Position numbers and translations under genes: made by a program
Shown here: in pieces, positions 6,373 to 13,349 of the stretch
How the letters are laid out: every line of letters starts with the position of its first letter
Position numbering within the stretch: position 1 is the stretch's first letter
Notes under the pieces: generated by a model
The model's database searches: none
Seen by the model: the letters and a program-made list of their open reading frames with translations, nothing else
Told to the model about the DNA's origin: nothing
Assembly (NCBI GenBank): GCA_937907435.1
Contig: CALCIA010000189.1
Coordinates: forward strand, 1-13,511
From: an uncultured Actinomycetes bacterium
Lineage (GTDB): Bacteria > Actinomycetota > Thermoleophilia > Solirubrobacterales > 70-9
Direction: 5' to 3'
DNA: 13,511 nucleotides

Positions 6373-7112
6373 CCTTCGGCACACCCCATCGGCACTTCCG
6401 CCGCGTCGGGTCGACGAACACGGTCGCGCGTGAGCTTGCCGCGGCGGGGGCGCCGCACGGGACCGTGGTCACCGCGGCCGAGCAGACGGCGGGGCGGGGA
6501 CGACAGGGGCGGACGTGGACCGCGCCGCCCGGCTCGGCGCTCCTCTACTCGGCGGTGCTGCGGCCCATCGAGCCGCGCCACTCAGTGCTGCCCCTTGCCG
6601 TCGCGCTCGCGGTCTGCGAGACCGCCGAGGCGCTGCGGCCGGGCGTCGAGTGCAAGGTGAAGTGGCCGAACGACATCCACCTCGACGGCCGCAAGCTGGC
6701 CGGGATCCTGATCGAGGCGCGCCCCCAGGACGGCTGGGCGGTGCTCGGCGTCGGCCTGAACCTCACGATCGCCGCCGACGAGTTCCCCGAGGAGCTCCGC
6801 GACCGCGCCACCTCCCTCTTCGACCCCTCTTCCGCTGTTCCTTATGGTCCTGTGGGGACCATAAGGAACAGCTGGGCGGAGGGGGCGGCGAAGGGGCTGA
6901 GTGGGCGGCTTGCGGTTTGGCTCGACGCCGACGCGGAGGAGGTGCTCGGAGCTTGGCGGGAGCGGGACGCGCTGCGCGGGCGCGAGGTCAGCTGGGAACA
7001 GGGGAGCGGGGTCGCCGACGGGGTCGACGAGCGCGGTTACCTACTCGTCCGACTCGCCGACGGCGACCGGGTCGCCCTCGGCGCCGGGGATGTTCATCTG
7101 ACCGGATTTTGA
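6369..7112 (+). CDS. birA: Biotin-[acetyl-CoA-carboxylase] ligase, single-domain type
   Basis: This enzyme activates biotin with ATP and attaches it to the carrier lysine of biotin-dependent carboxylases. The 247-residue product lacks the N-terminal DNA-binding domain of E. coli BirA, so it should not act as a repressor. Motifs are STN (15-17), QTAGRGRQGRTW (39-50, biotin/adenylate loop), KVKWPNDI (96-103), GRKLAGILIE (107-116) and GVGLNL (127-132). A C-terminal SH3-like domain begins about WRERDALRGREV (196-207). The start is TTG 6369, overlapping the cobA-hemD stop. Residues 156-168 are encoded exactly by a perfect 39-base palindrome that is AT-rich against its surroundings; it lies between catalytic and C-terminal domains and looks inserted in frame. 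The last 72 bases overlap the 3' end of the convergent helicase gene. Confidence 0.93.
   Translation: MTFGTPHRHFRRVGSTNTVARELAAAGAPHGTVVTAAEQTAGRGRQGRTWTAPPGSALLYSAVLRPIEPRHSVLPLAVALAVCETAEALRPGVECKVKWPNDIHLDGRKLAGILIEARPQDGWAVLGVGLNLTIAADEFPEELRDRATSLFDPSSAVPYGPVGTIRNSWAEGAAKGLSGRLAVWLDADAEEVLGAWRERDALRGREVSWEQGSGVADGVDERGYLLVRLADGDRVALGAGDVHLTGF
6834..6872 (+). repeat. Perfect 17-bp palindrome inside birA coding sequence
   Basis: The arms are 6834-6850 (GCTGTTCCTTATGGTCC) and 6856-6872, perfectly complementary, with a 5-nt loop TGTGG. The element spans 39 bases, exactly 13 codons in the birA frame, and encodes AVPYGPVGTIRNS. Its arms are only about half GC, in a region above 70 %. The position is a variable linker between the catalytic core and the SH3-like domain. 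A perfect stem is not required by coding, so it resembles a palindromic element inserted in frame, as known for Rickettsia palindromic elements. It could also be an internal terminator or mRNA structure. Confidence 0.85.
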
Positions 7113-10010
7113 GCCGTCGGCCGCGGCGGCTTTCGGTTTCCGTTTGCGTTTCGCCGCCGCTTTCGGTTTGGCGGCTTTCTCTTTCGCGGCTTTGGCTTTT
7201 TTCGCCGGTTTCCCGTTTTTGGCCGGCTTGGCCGGCTTGGCCGTTTTCGATTTCGCGGCTTTGGCTTTCGCCGGTTTCGCTTTGTCGGCTTTGTCGGCTT
7301 TGGCTTTCGCGGCTTTCGGTTTCGCCGCTTTGCGTTTGGCGGGTTTCTTCGGCGCCTCGTCTTCGGGGGTCGGCTCCGGGTCGGGAGCGACCTCTACCTC
7401 GGGGGCGGTCTCCGGCTCGGCGGCAGCCTCCGTCTCAGGAGCGGACTCCGTCCCTACCTCGGCCTCCACCTCTTTCGCCTTACGGCGGCGCGAGCGGCGC
7501 TTGGGCTTCTCCTCCGGGTCGCCGCCGTTGGTCGAGACCTCCGCCTCCACCGCCTCCGGTGCCTTGCCGCCTCCGTTCTCGCCGTTCCCGTTGCCGCCGC
7601 CGTTGCCGTTCCCACCGCGCTTGCGCTTGCGCCGGCGCTTGCCGCCTTTGGGGAAGTTCCGCAGCAGCTCGCGGGCGACCGCGCTCGGTTTCCGGGCCAT
7701 CCGCATGCGCGCCCCGCGCAGGACCTCCTCGCCCTCCGGCGTGTGCGACACCGCGGCGGCAAGCAGTGCCACCGCCAGGCGGCGGTCCTGTTTGCGCGCC
7801 GCGTGGACGAGCCGGCGCGCGTTGCGGCCGTGCGCCCGCCCACTCGAGTTCACCAGCAGGCCCAGCAGCCGCTTCGTCTCCGGCCAGCGCTGCACCGCGT
7901 ACTCCTCGTGCAGTTCGCGCGTGTAGCCGGCGAGGCGCCAGACCCACGCCTGCGCCTGGTCGCGCCGCCCGATCCGCTTGTCGATCAGCGCCTGCAGCAT
8001 CGTCTTGGTCCCCGCCCGCTTGTCCTCGCGGCTCCAGGTGCCGACGATGTCGATCGCGTCGTCGAAGGCGTCGGGGTCGCCGAGGTCGGCAATCTCCCCC
8101 AGCGCTTTCAGCCGCAGCTGCGCGTTGCGGTTGCGCTGCACGCAGGTCAGCAGGAAGCGACGGCGGAGCTCCTTGGTGCGGTCGTTCTGCAGCATCGCGC
8201 GGGCGCGCCGCCAGCCCTGCGTGTTGACCCGCGCCCCGGCGAGCGCCGCCCAGGCGTGCTGCTCGGGATAGTCGAGGTTCTCGACCGCGATCCGCCAGAT
8301 CTCCCGTTCGAGCACCTCCATCCGTTTCTCCTCGACGTCGGAGACCGGGACGATCCGCCGCTCCACCCGCACCTTGCGGCCGCGGCCGCGGCGCACCGGG
8401 CCGACGACGATCGCGCCGCCGCGGTAGACGTCACGGTCAAGCAGGCTGTGCAGGGTGACGATCGTCTCGTCGTGGGTCGTCGCCGGGTGGACGAAGTCGA
8501 TGACCAGGCCCGCCTCCTTGCCCGGCGCGCGCCGGGTGACGCGGCCGACCCGCTGCTGGTAGATCCGCCGCGAGGCGGTCGGCGCCAGGTGCATGCAGAT
8601 CGTCGCCCGCGGGCTGTTCCAGCCCTCGGCGAGCAGCTGCGCGTTGCAGAGCACGTCGACGTCGCCGCGTTCGAAGCCGGCGAGGATGTCGGCGAGTTCG
8701 CGCTTCGGCGTCTCGCCGGAGACCGCCTGGGCGTTGATGCCGACCGCGCGGAACGCCTCGGCGACGTTGTAGGCGTGGCGGACGCCCGCCGTGTAGACGA
8801 CGCCCGGCGTCTTGCGGAAGCGCGACTTGTAGAGGTCGGCGATCGCGAAGTTGAACGGGCCCTGGTCGAGCAGCGCGGCCAGCTCCTCCTGGTCGAAGTC
8901 CTGGTCGACCTCGCCTTTGCGCAGCGGTACCTTGGCGATCGTCCGCACCCCCGGGCCGGGGGGGATGCGCAGGCAGCGCAGCGGCGAGATGACGCCGCGC
9001 CGGGCCGCCTGCGCGAGGTCGAAGCGCGAGGTCTGGGTCGGGAAGAGGTCGGCGACGTGGCGGGCGATCAGCGCGCCGGTCGCGGTCATGCCGATGAAGA
9101 CGGGGCCGGGCCAGGCGCGGATGCAGGCACTGGTTTTCTCGCCCAGCGCGGTGTGCGCCTCGTCGCAGATGACGACCGAGTAGGCGTCCGACACTTTCTT
9201 GTGGTTGCGGACGAACCACTGATAGGTCTCCACGGTGACCGGGCCTTCGGCGTCGTCGCGGTTGCCGAGCAGCGGCGGGCGCAGGCGCTCTTTATAGCCG
9301 CGGTCGGAGATCTCGCCGATGAACTGGTCGACCAGGTTGCGGCGGTGGGTGAGGATGAGGACGCCGCCGGTGCGGGTCGCCTCGATGAAGCCGACCGCGG
9401 CGACGGTCTTGCCGGCGCCGGTCGCGTGCTCGAACCAGAAGCGACGCGCCGCGCCCGGGTCGTCGGGGGCCTCCTCGACGACCTCGTCTTCGTCGTCCGT
9501 GGGCGTCGTTTCGGTCCAGTCCTGGGGCTCCTCGTCCTCGGCCTCGTCGGGCGCTTCGTCTTCCTCGGCGCCTTCCGCGGCGCCTTCCGCGGCTTCGGCG
9601 GTGTCGGGCTCGTCGAGGCCCGCTTCGTCGTCGTCGAGCTCGACCCCCGCCTCGGCGGAGCCGACCTGCTGCTGGGTCATCAGCTCGGCCAGCGTCCCGG
9701 AGAGTGCGTCGACCTGGTGCGGCGAGAGCTCGGCGCCGTCGCGCAGGGTCGGCGGTTCGTCGGCGAGGAAGCGCTCCAGCCCGAGCAGCAGCGAGAAGTT
9801 GCGCCGCCACTCGACCGAGGGCTCCTCGGCGCCCGCGGCGAGCTCGGCCAGCGCGGCGTCGAGCGCCTGCCGGCGGGCGGTGCCCGGGGCGAGCGCCTCG
9901 GGTCCCTCCCCGTCCTGCAGGAAGGGCTCGCGCGCGAAGGAGGACGCACGCTCGATATCGGCGCTAGATGGGACTGCCGCGCCAGCGGCAACGTCGGTGG
10001 TGTTGGCCAT
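7041..10010 (-). CDS. SF2 DEAH-box helicase with acidic linker and histone-H1-like tail
   Basis: This 989-residue protein, read from ATG at 10010-10008, is a superfamily 2 (restriction-type/UvrB-like) helicase or translocase. The core has Walker A in EHATGAGKTV (194-203), the DEAH box VICDEAH (280-286), motif III GMTAT (307-311), a motif V-like NAQLLAEGWNSP (456-467) and motif VI QQRVGRVTR (485-493). Before Walker A lies a strongly acidic segment (about 119-188). After the core comes a helical region of about 550-785, then a Gly/Asn run (798-815), an acidic Pro/Glu stretch (845-886) and a Lys/Ala/Pro tail (887-964) like histone H1 or actinobacterial HU tails. The frame stays open upstream to 10259, but there it crosses the divergent promoter region. 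No nuclease or methylase partner is adjacent, and the substrate is unknown. Confidence 0.9.
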   Translation of the reverse strand: MANTTDVAAGAAVPSSADIERASSFAREPFLQDGEGPEALAPGTARRQALDAALAELAAGAEEPSVEWRRNFSLLLGLERFLADEPPTLRDGAELSPHQVDALSGTLAELMTQQQVGSAEAGVELDDDEAGLDEPDTAEAAEGAAEGAEEDEAPDEAEDEEPQDWTETTPTDDEDEVVEEAPDDPGAARRFWFEHATGAGKTVAAVGFIEATRTGGVLILTHRRNLVDQFIGEISDRGYKERLRPPLLGNRDDAEGPVTVETYQWFVRNHKKVSDAYSVVICDEAHTALGEKTSACIRAWPGPVFIGMTATGALIARHVADLFPTQTSRFDLAQAARRGVISPLRCLRIPPGPGVRTIAKVPLRKGEVDQDFDQEELAALLDQGPFNFAIADLYKSRFRKTPGVVYTAGVRHAYNVAEAFRAVGINAQAVSGETPKRELADILAGFERGDVDVLCNAQLLAEGWNSPRATICMHLAPTASRRIYQQRVGRVTRRAPGKEAGLVIDFVHPATTHDETIVTLHSLLDRDVYRGGAIVVGPVRRGRGRKVRVERRIVPVSDVEEKRMEVLEREIWRIAVENLDYPEQHAWAALAGARVNTQGWRRARAMLQNDRTKELRRRFLLTCVQRNRNAQLRLKALGEIADLGDPDAFDDAIDIVGTWSREDKRAGTKTMLQALIDKRIGRRDQAQAWVWRLAGYTRELHEEYAVQRWPETKRLLGLLVNSSGRAHGRNARRLVHAARKQDRRLAVALLAAAVSHTPEGEEVLRGARMRMARKPSAVARELLRNFPKGGKRRRKRKRGGNGNGGGNGNGENGGGKAPEAVEAEVSTNGGDPEEKPKRRSRRRKAKEVEAEVGTESAPETEAAAEPETAPEVEVAPDPEPTPEDEAPKKPAKRKAAKPKAAKAKADKADKAKPAKAKAAKSKTAKPAKPAKNGKPAKKAKAAKEKAAKPKAAAKRKRKPKAAAADGSKSGQMNIPGAEGDPVAVGESDE
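7113..7350 (-). repeat. Low-complexity Lys/Ala/Pro-coding tract (helicase tail)
   Basis: This tract codes for helicase residues 887-965, with PAK, AAK and KAK units repeated irregularly; about 31 of 85 residues are lysine. By my reading about 28 of these lysines use AAA and three use AAG (two in the PAKPAK stretch, one in PKKP). Lysine elsewhere in the window mostly uses AAG, so base composition dips locally. It is part of the helicase coding sequence, with no stop or start between it and the core. Confidence 0.85.
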
Positions 10011-10164
10011 AGAAGGCTTTGCGTGTCTGCCCGGCCGCAACTGGAGGACGGCCTCGGGCAACGATGAACGAGGGCTGCGGGAAGCCGGGTCTCCGTCTCC
10101 CCGAGAACTCAAAGAGGTCCGCGGACCGCGAACCGAACGTCCCCGTATTGTAATCAAGGAGCGG
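10011..10164. promoter_or_regulatory. Divergent intergenic region between helicase and redox lipoprotein
   Basis: These 154 bases must hold promoters for both directions. A perfect 12-bp palindrome GGTCCGCGGACC lies at 10116-10127 and could be an operator. TATTGT at 10146-10151 fits an actinobacterial TANNNT -10 box for the plus strand, implying a leader of only several bases, but I found no convincing -35. AAGGAG at 10156-10161 is a ribosome-binding site only 3 bases from the ATG. No clear ribosome-binding site precedes the helicase ATG on the minus strand. Confidence 0.4.
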
Positions 10165-10734
10165 ATGCGACGGTGGATCAAACTCGCGCTCGCCCTGTCG
10201 GCGGCCCTCGCGCTGGCTGTCATGGCGGTCGGTTGCGGCTCCTCCTCGGGGGGCGACACGACGCATCCTGACTACGCGAAAGCGCTGGCCGGCGCGCCCG
10301 CGCCGCTGGCGAAGCTCTACGACGAAGCGAACGAGATCCTGCCCGGCGGGAAGGCCGCGTTCGAGAAGCGGGTCGCCTCGCTCGGCTACCCGGTCGTCGC
10401 CAACGTCTGGGCCTCCTGGTGCGGCCCCTGCCGCTTCGAGTTCCCGATGTTCCAGGAAGCCGCGGCGAAATGGGGCAAGCAGGTCGCCTTCATCGGCATC
10501 GACTCCGAAGACTCCGAAAAGGAAGCCGAAATCTGGCTGGCCGACCACCCGGTCCCCTACCCGAGCTACTACGACCCCGACTTCGAAGTCGCCCAGTCCT
10601 ACAAGGCGCCCGGCCCGCCCGACACCGCCTTCTACGACCGCGGCGGCAAGCTTGTCTACGTGAAGCTCGGCCAGTACGCGCACGACTCCGAACTCGAAGA
10701 AGACATCAAGCGCTACGCGCTCGGGGGCGCATAA
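10165..10734 (+). CDS. Thioredoxin-fold lipoprotein (TlpA/ResA-like)
   Basis: This is a 189-residue exported thiol-disulfide oxidoreductase. The N-terminus is basic (MRRW) and then hydrophobic (6-22), ending AVGC, which suggests lipid attachment at Cys24, although Ala at -3 is not the commonest lipobox. A linker precedes the thioredoxin fold: the active-site motif WASWCGPCR (82-90, Cys86 and Cys89), the FIGIDSEDSEKEAEIWL stretch (109-125) typical of TlpA/ResA, and a Pro-rich GPPDTAF turn (150-156) that supplies the cis-proline. Family members reduce apocytochrome c cysteines or deliver thiol electrons outside the membrane, so a link with the Ccm genes 8 kb away is plausible but unproven. NfeD follows 8 bases downstream. 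The ATG 10165 is preceded closely by AAGGAG. Confidence 0.88.
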   Translation: MRRWIKLALALSAALALAVMAVGCGSSSGGDTTHPDYAKALAGAPAPLAKLYDEANEILPGGKAAFEKRVASLGYPVVANVWASWCGPCRFEFPMFQEAAAKWGKQVAFIGIDSEDSEKEAEIWLADHPVPYPSYYDPDFEVAQSYKAPGPPDTAFYDRGGKLVYVKLGQYAHDSELEEDIKRYALGGA

Positions 10735-10742
10735 TCTGAGGC

Positions 10743-11225
10743 ATGGAAGCGTTCGCCATCATCGCCCTGATCGGGATCGGGCTGTTGGCGGCGGAGCTGC
10801 TGCTGCCGACGGGCGGCCTCCTGGCGGCGCTCGGGATCGCCGGGCTGGTGGTCGGCGGGATCCTCGCGCTCGAGTCCTCCGACAGCGCGGCCGAGTACAT
10901 CGGCGCCGCCCTGATCACGCTGGCGATCCTCTCCGCGGTCAGCTTCCTCTACATCAGCCGCAAAGTGATCCGCAGCACGATGCACCTGCCGAAACGGGCG
11001 GGGACCGAGGAAATGGTCGGCGGCGAGGCGGAGGCGCGCTCGACGATCGACCCGACCGGGCAGGTCTTCATGCGCGGCACGCTGTGGGCGGCGCGGCTTG
11101 CCGACGGGGTTTCGCCGGCGCGCCCCGGGGATAGAGTCAAGGTTGAGGCGGTCGACGGGCTGACGCTCGTGGTGCGACCGGTCACCGTGGAAACGGTCCA
11201 AGGATCCGAACGAAGGGGAAGCTGA
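10743..11225 (+). CDS. NfeD-like membrane protein with OB-fold tail
   Basis: This 160-residue protein has three hydrophobic segments (about 3-21, 25-43, 51-70). A soluble C-terminal part (about 88-146) follows with the NfeD OB-fold pattern: GGEAEARSTIDPTGQVFMRGTLWAARL (93-119) and PGDRVKVEAVDGLTLVV (128-144). This is the short NfeD form without a ClpP-like protease domain. NfeD proteins are typically encoded next to slipin/stomatin partners and are thought to help organise membrane microdomains; here the slipin gene follows with no gap. It lies 8 bases after the redox lipoprotein gene, so it probably shares that transcript. GAGG is almost in contact with the ATG, so the ribosome-binding site is poor and translational re-initiation is possible. 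Confidence 0.9.
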   Translation: MEAFAIIALIGIGLLAAELLLPTGGLLAALGIAGLVVGGILALESSDSAAEYIGAALITLAILSAVSFLYISRKVIRSTMHLPKRAGTEEMVGGEAEARSTIDPTGQVFMRGTLWAARLADGVSPARPGDRVKVEAVDGLTLVVRPVTVETVQGSERRGS

Positions 11226-12239
11226 ATGGCGGTAGTGGTCGGAATCCTCGTGGTCATCGTGCTCTTCGCGCTGATCGCGCTGGGGCTGTCGGTGCGGGTC
11301 CTGCGCGAGTACGAGCGCGGGGTGATCTTCCGGCTCGGCCGGCTGATCGCGACCAAGGGGCCGGGGCTGATCCTGCTGATCCCGCTGATCGACCGGATGG
11401 TCAAGGTCGACCTGCGGACGGTGACGCTGAACGTCCCGCCACAGGAGGTGATCACCCGCGACAACGTGCCCTGCCGGGTCAACGCGGTCGCCTACTTCCG
11501 GGTGGTCGACCAGAACCGGGCGGTGGTGGAGGTCGAGAACTACCTGGTCGCCACCTCGCAGATCGCACAGACGGCGCTGCGCTCGGTGCTCGGCAAGGCG
11601 GAGCTCGACCAGCTGCTGGCCGATCGCGAGCGGTTGAACGAAGACCTGCAGAAGATCATCGACGAATCGACCGAGCCGTGGGGCGTGAAGGTGACCGCGG
11701 TGGAGATCAAGGACGTCGAGATCCCCGACCAGATGCAGCGGGCGATGGCGCGCCAGGCGGAGGCCGAGCGCGAGCGGCGGGCGAAGATCATCAACTCCGA
11801 GGGCGAGTTCCAGGCGGCGCAGAAGCTCACCGACGCGGCCGACATCATCAGCACCAACCCGGCCTCGCTGCAGCTGCGCTACCTGCAGACGCTGCTGGAA
11901 ATCGGGTCGAACCAGAACACGACGGTCGTCTTCCCGCTGCCGATGGACGTGCTCGAGCCGTTCATCGGGCGCAGCGACCACAACGCGGGTGGCAGCAAAG
12001 CCAAACCGCGGCCGCCGGCGCCGCCGCGCGGCGGCGAGCCGGTGCCGGGGGTCGAAGGCTCCGGGCTGCCGCCCGAGGACGACCCGGATCCGGTCGTGCC
12101 GCCCGCGGACGAGGCGACGCCGGCGCCGGGCGGTGGCGCGAGGCCCGCTCCCGGCGGCGGCGCCCGGCCGGCGCCCGGCGTCACCCCGCCCGAGGACGAC
12201 GCGCCCGCCGACACCGATCTGCCACCCTCCCGCTCCTGA
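11226..12239 (+). CDS. Slipin/stomatin-like SPFH protein with Pro-rich extension
   Basis: This 337-residue membrane-associated SPFH protein is predicted to oligomerise and scaffold membrane domains with the upstream NfeD. It has one N-terminal hydrophobic segment (3-22), then the slipin signature REYERGVIFRLGRL (27-40), KGPGLILLIPLIDRMVKVDLR (44-64) and QEVITRDNVPCRVNAVAYFRV (73-93). A coiled-coil-prone stretch follows (about 165-205, including AEAERERRAKII), and the core ends with FPLPMDVL (236-243). Typical slipins end near there. This one continues for about 90 residues rich in Pro, Gly and acidic residues, including two copies of APGGGARP (300-315). The ATG abuts the NfeD TGA, with AAGGGG at 11213-11218 as ribosome-binding site. 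The extension is probably disordered; its role is unknown. Confidence 0.93.
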   Translation: MAVVVGILVVIVLFALIALGLSVRVLREYERGVIFRLGRLIATKGPGLILLIPLIDRMVKVDLRTVTLNVPPQEVITRDNVPCRVNAVAYFRVVDQNRAVVEVENYLVATSQIAQTALRSVLGKAELDQLLADRERLNEDLQKIIDESTEPWGVKVTAVEIKDVEIPDQMQRAMARQAEAERERRAKIINSEGEFQAAQKLTDAADIISTNPASLQLRYLQTLLEIGSNQNTTVVFPLPMDVLEPFIGRSDHNAGGSKAKPRPPAPPRGGEPVPGVEGSGLPPEDDPDPVVPPADEATPAPGGGARPAPGGGARPAPGVTPPEDDAPADTDLPPSRS

Positions 12240-13285
12240 GCTCCCCCGAGATCCGCATCGATCAGCTGAGCGGGCTGAGGACGATCCTCGCCCCGGGCCG
12301 CGCCGCGCGGCCGGACAACTTCACGGCGCAGCGCTCCGAGCCGAAGGGGCCCGAGGGGTGCCCGTTCTGCGAGGGGCACGAGGGGGACACGCCGCCGGAG
12401 CTCTTCGCGCTGGGCGCGGAGGGGCGCGCGCCCGACACGCCCGGCTGGCGGACGCGGGTGGTGCCGAACCTCTACCCGGCGCTCGGCGCGCCCGAGGGGG
12501 CGGGAACCGGCGGCAGCCCGGAGGCCGAAGCGGGCTCGTTCGCCTCCAGCGGCGATCCGCTCCTGACCTCGCGGCGCGCCGGCGAACCGGACCTCTTCAG
12601 TGCCCGGCCGGCGACCGGGGCGCACGAGGTGCTGATCAACTCGCCGCGCCACGTCACCGCGATGGCCGAGCTGGACGACACCGAGTTCGCCGACGCGGTC
12701 GCCACCTGGCGCGAGCGCATGCGCGCCCACCGCGATGCCTCCTGCCTGCAGCTGATCGTCAACGAGGGCGGCGGCGCGGGCGCCTCGCTCGAGCACACCC
12801 ACGCCCAGCTCTACGCCCTGCCGTTCGTTCCGGCGGCGATCGCCCGCGAGCGCGAGCGGGCCGGTGCCTACGCCGAACGGACCGCCGGCGCGGGCCTCCT
12901 CGCCGACGTGCTGATCGAGGAGGTGCGCCGCAAAGACCGCCTGGTGGCGATCGACGACGAGGCGGCCCTCATCTGCCCTTGGGCCTCAGGCTCCCCCTTC
13001 GAGCTGCGCGTGATCCCCCGCCGCGAGGTCGCCAAGTTCGAGGACGACACGGTCGGCGCGGCGATGCTCGCCACCGCCCTGCGCCTGCTGGCAAAGCGCT
13101 TCGACGCCCCGCCGGAGCTGAACCTCTGGATCCGCACCGCCCCCCGCGGCGCCGAGCAGTTCCACTGGCACGTCGACATCGCCCCCCGCCTGACGATCAA
13201 GGCCGGCTTCGAGCTAGGCACCGGCGTCGACATCAACATCTACCCCCCCGAGCAGGCCGCCGCCGACCTCCGCGAATGCCTCTGA
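12236..13285 (+). CDS. galT: GalT-family nucleotidyltransferase (galactose-1-phosphate uridylyltransferase-like)
   Basis: This is a HIT-superfamily GalT-like enzyme, 349 residues if read from CTG 12236. It has the zinc-site CPFC (42-45), RVVPNLYPAL (74-83), GAHEVLINSPRH (128-139) and the active-site strand LEHTHAQLYALP (185-196), with H-T-H-x-Q in place of the usual H-P-H-x-Q, so His189 is the expected nucleotidylated residue. The second half shows FHWHVDIAPR (309-318). Substrates may be UDP-glucose/galactose-1-phosphate, but ADP-sugar or dinucleotide phosphorylases share the fold. Residues 84-120 are a Gly/Ser/Glu-rich insertion of low complexity. No ATG, GTG or TTG lies close to the homology start; CTG overlaps the slipin TGA (CTGA) and gives SSPEIRIDQLSGLRTIL, so the exact start is uncertain. 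Confidence 0.82.
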   Translation: MSSPEIRIDQLSGLRTILAPGRAARPDNFTAQRSEPKGPEGCPFCEGHEGDTPPELFALGAEGRAPDTPGWRTRVVPNLYPALGAPEGAGTGGSPEAEAGSFASSGDPLLTSRRAGEPDLFSARPATGAHEVLINSPRHVTAMAELDDTEFADAVATWRERMRAHRDASCLQLIVNEGGGAGASLEHTHAQLYALPFVPAAIARERERAGAYAERTAGAGLLADVLIEEVRRKDRLVAIDDEAALICPWASGSPFELRVIPRREVAKFEDDTVGAAMLATALRLLAKRFDAPPELNLWIRTAPRGAEQFHWHVDIAPRLTIKAGFELGTGVDINIYPPEQAAADLRECL

Positions 13286-13300
13286 GCCGGCCCGCCTAAC

Positions 13301-13349
13301 GGCGAGTTCGCAGTAACCCGCGGATAGCGCGGAGAAGTGCGAACTCGCC
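13301..13349 (+). terminator. Nested hairpin downstream of galT, possible terminator
   Basis: Perfect 12-bp arms GGCGAGTTCGCA (13301-13312) and TGCGAACTCGCC (13338-13349) enclose a 25-nt loop. Inside the loop is a 5-bp stem CCGCG (13318-13322)/CGCGG (13328-13332). It begins 15 bases after the galT stop. No T-run follows; the sequence is G-rich instead. A terminator or an mRNA 3'-end hairpin is the simplest reading. The right arm runs directly into the 30-31 bp repeat array, so it may be part of the same composite element. Confidence 0.55.

Noticed and set aside
6369..7112. BirA as a biotin-operon repressor
   Set aside because: The N-terminal winged-helix domain is missing; the protein begins directly at the catalytic core.
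7113..7350. Separate small histone-like gene
   Set aside because: The Lys/Ala tract is in frame with the helicase, with no stop and no internal start signal, so it is a C-terminal tail.
7041..10010. Anti-phage defence or restriction system built around the helicase
   Set aside because: The core resembles restriction-type translocases, but no nuclease, methyltransferase, PLD or other defence partner is adjacent. The neighbours are a biotin ligase and a redox lipoprotein.
7743..10067. Long plus-strand open frame opposite the helicase
   Set aside because: It is antisense to clear helicase motifs, has the Arg/Asp/Val-rich composition typical of GC-rich shadow frames, and shows no domain.
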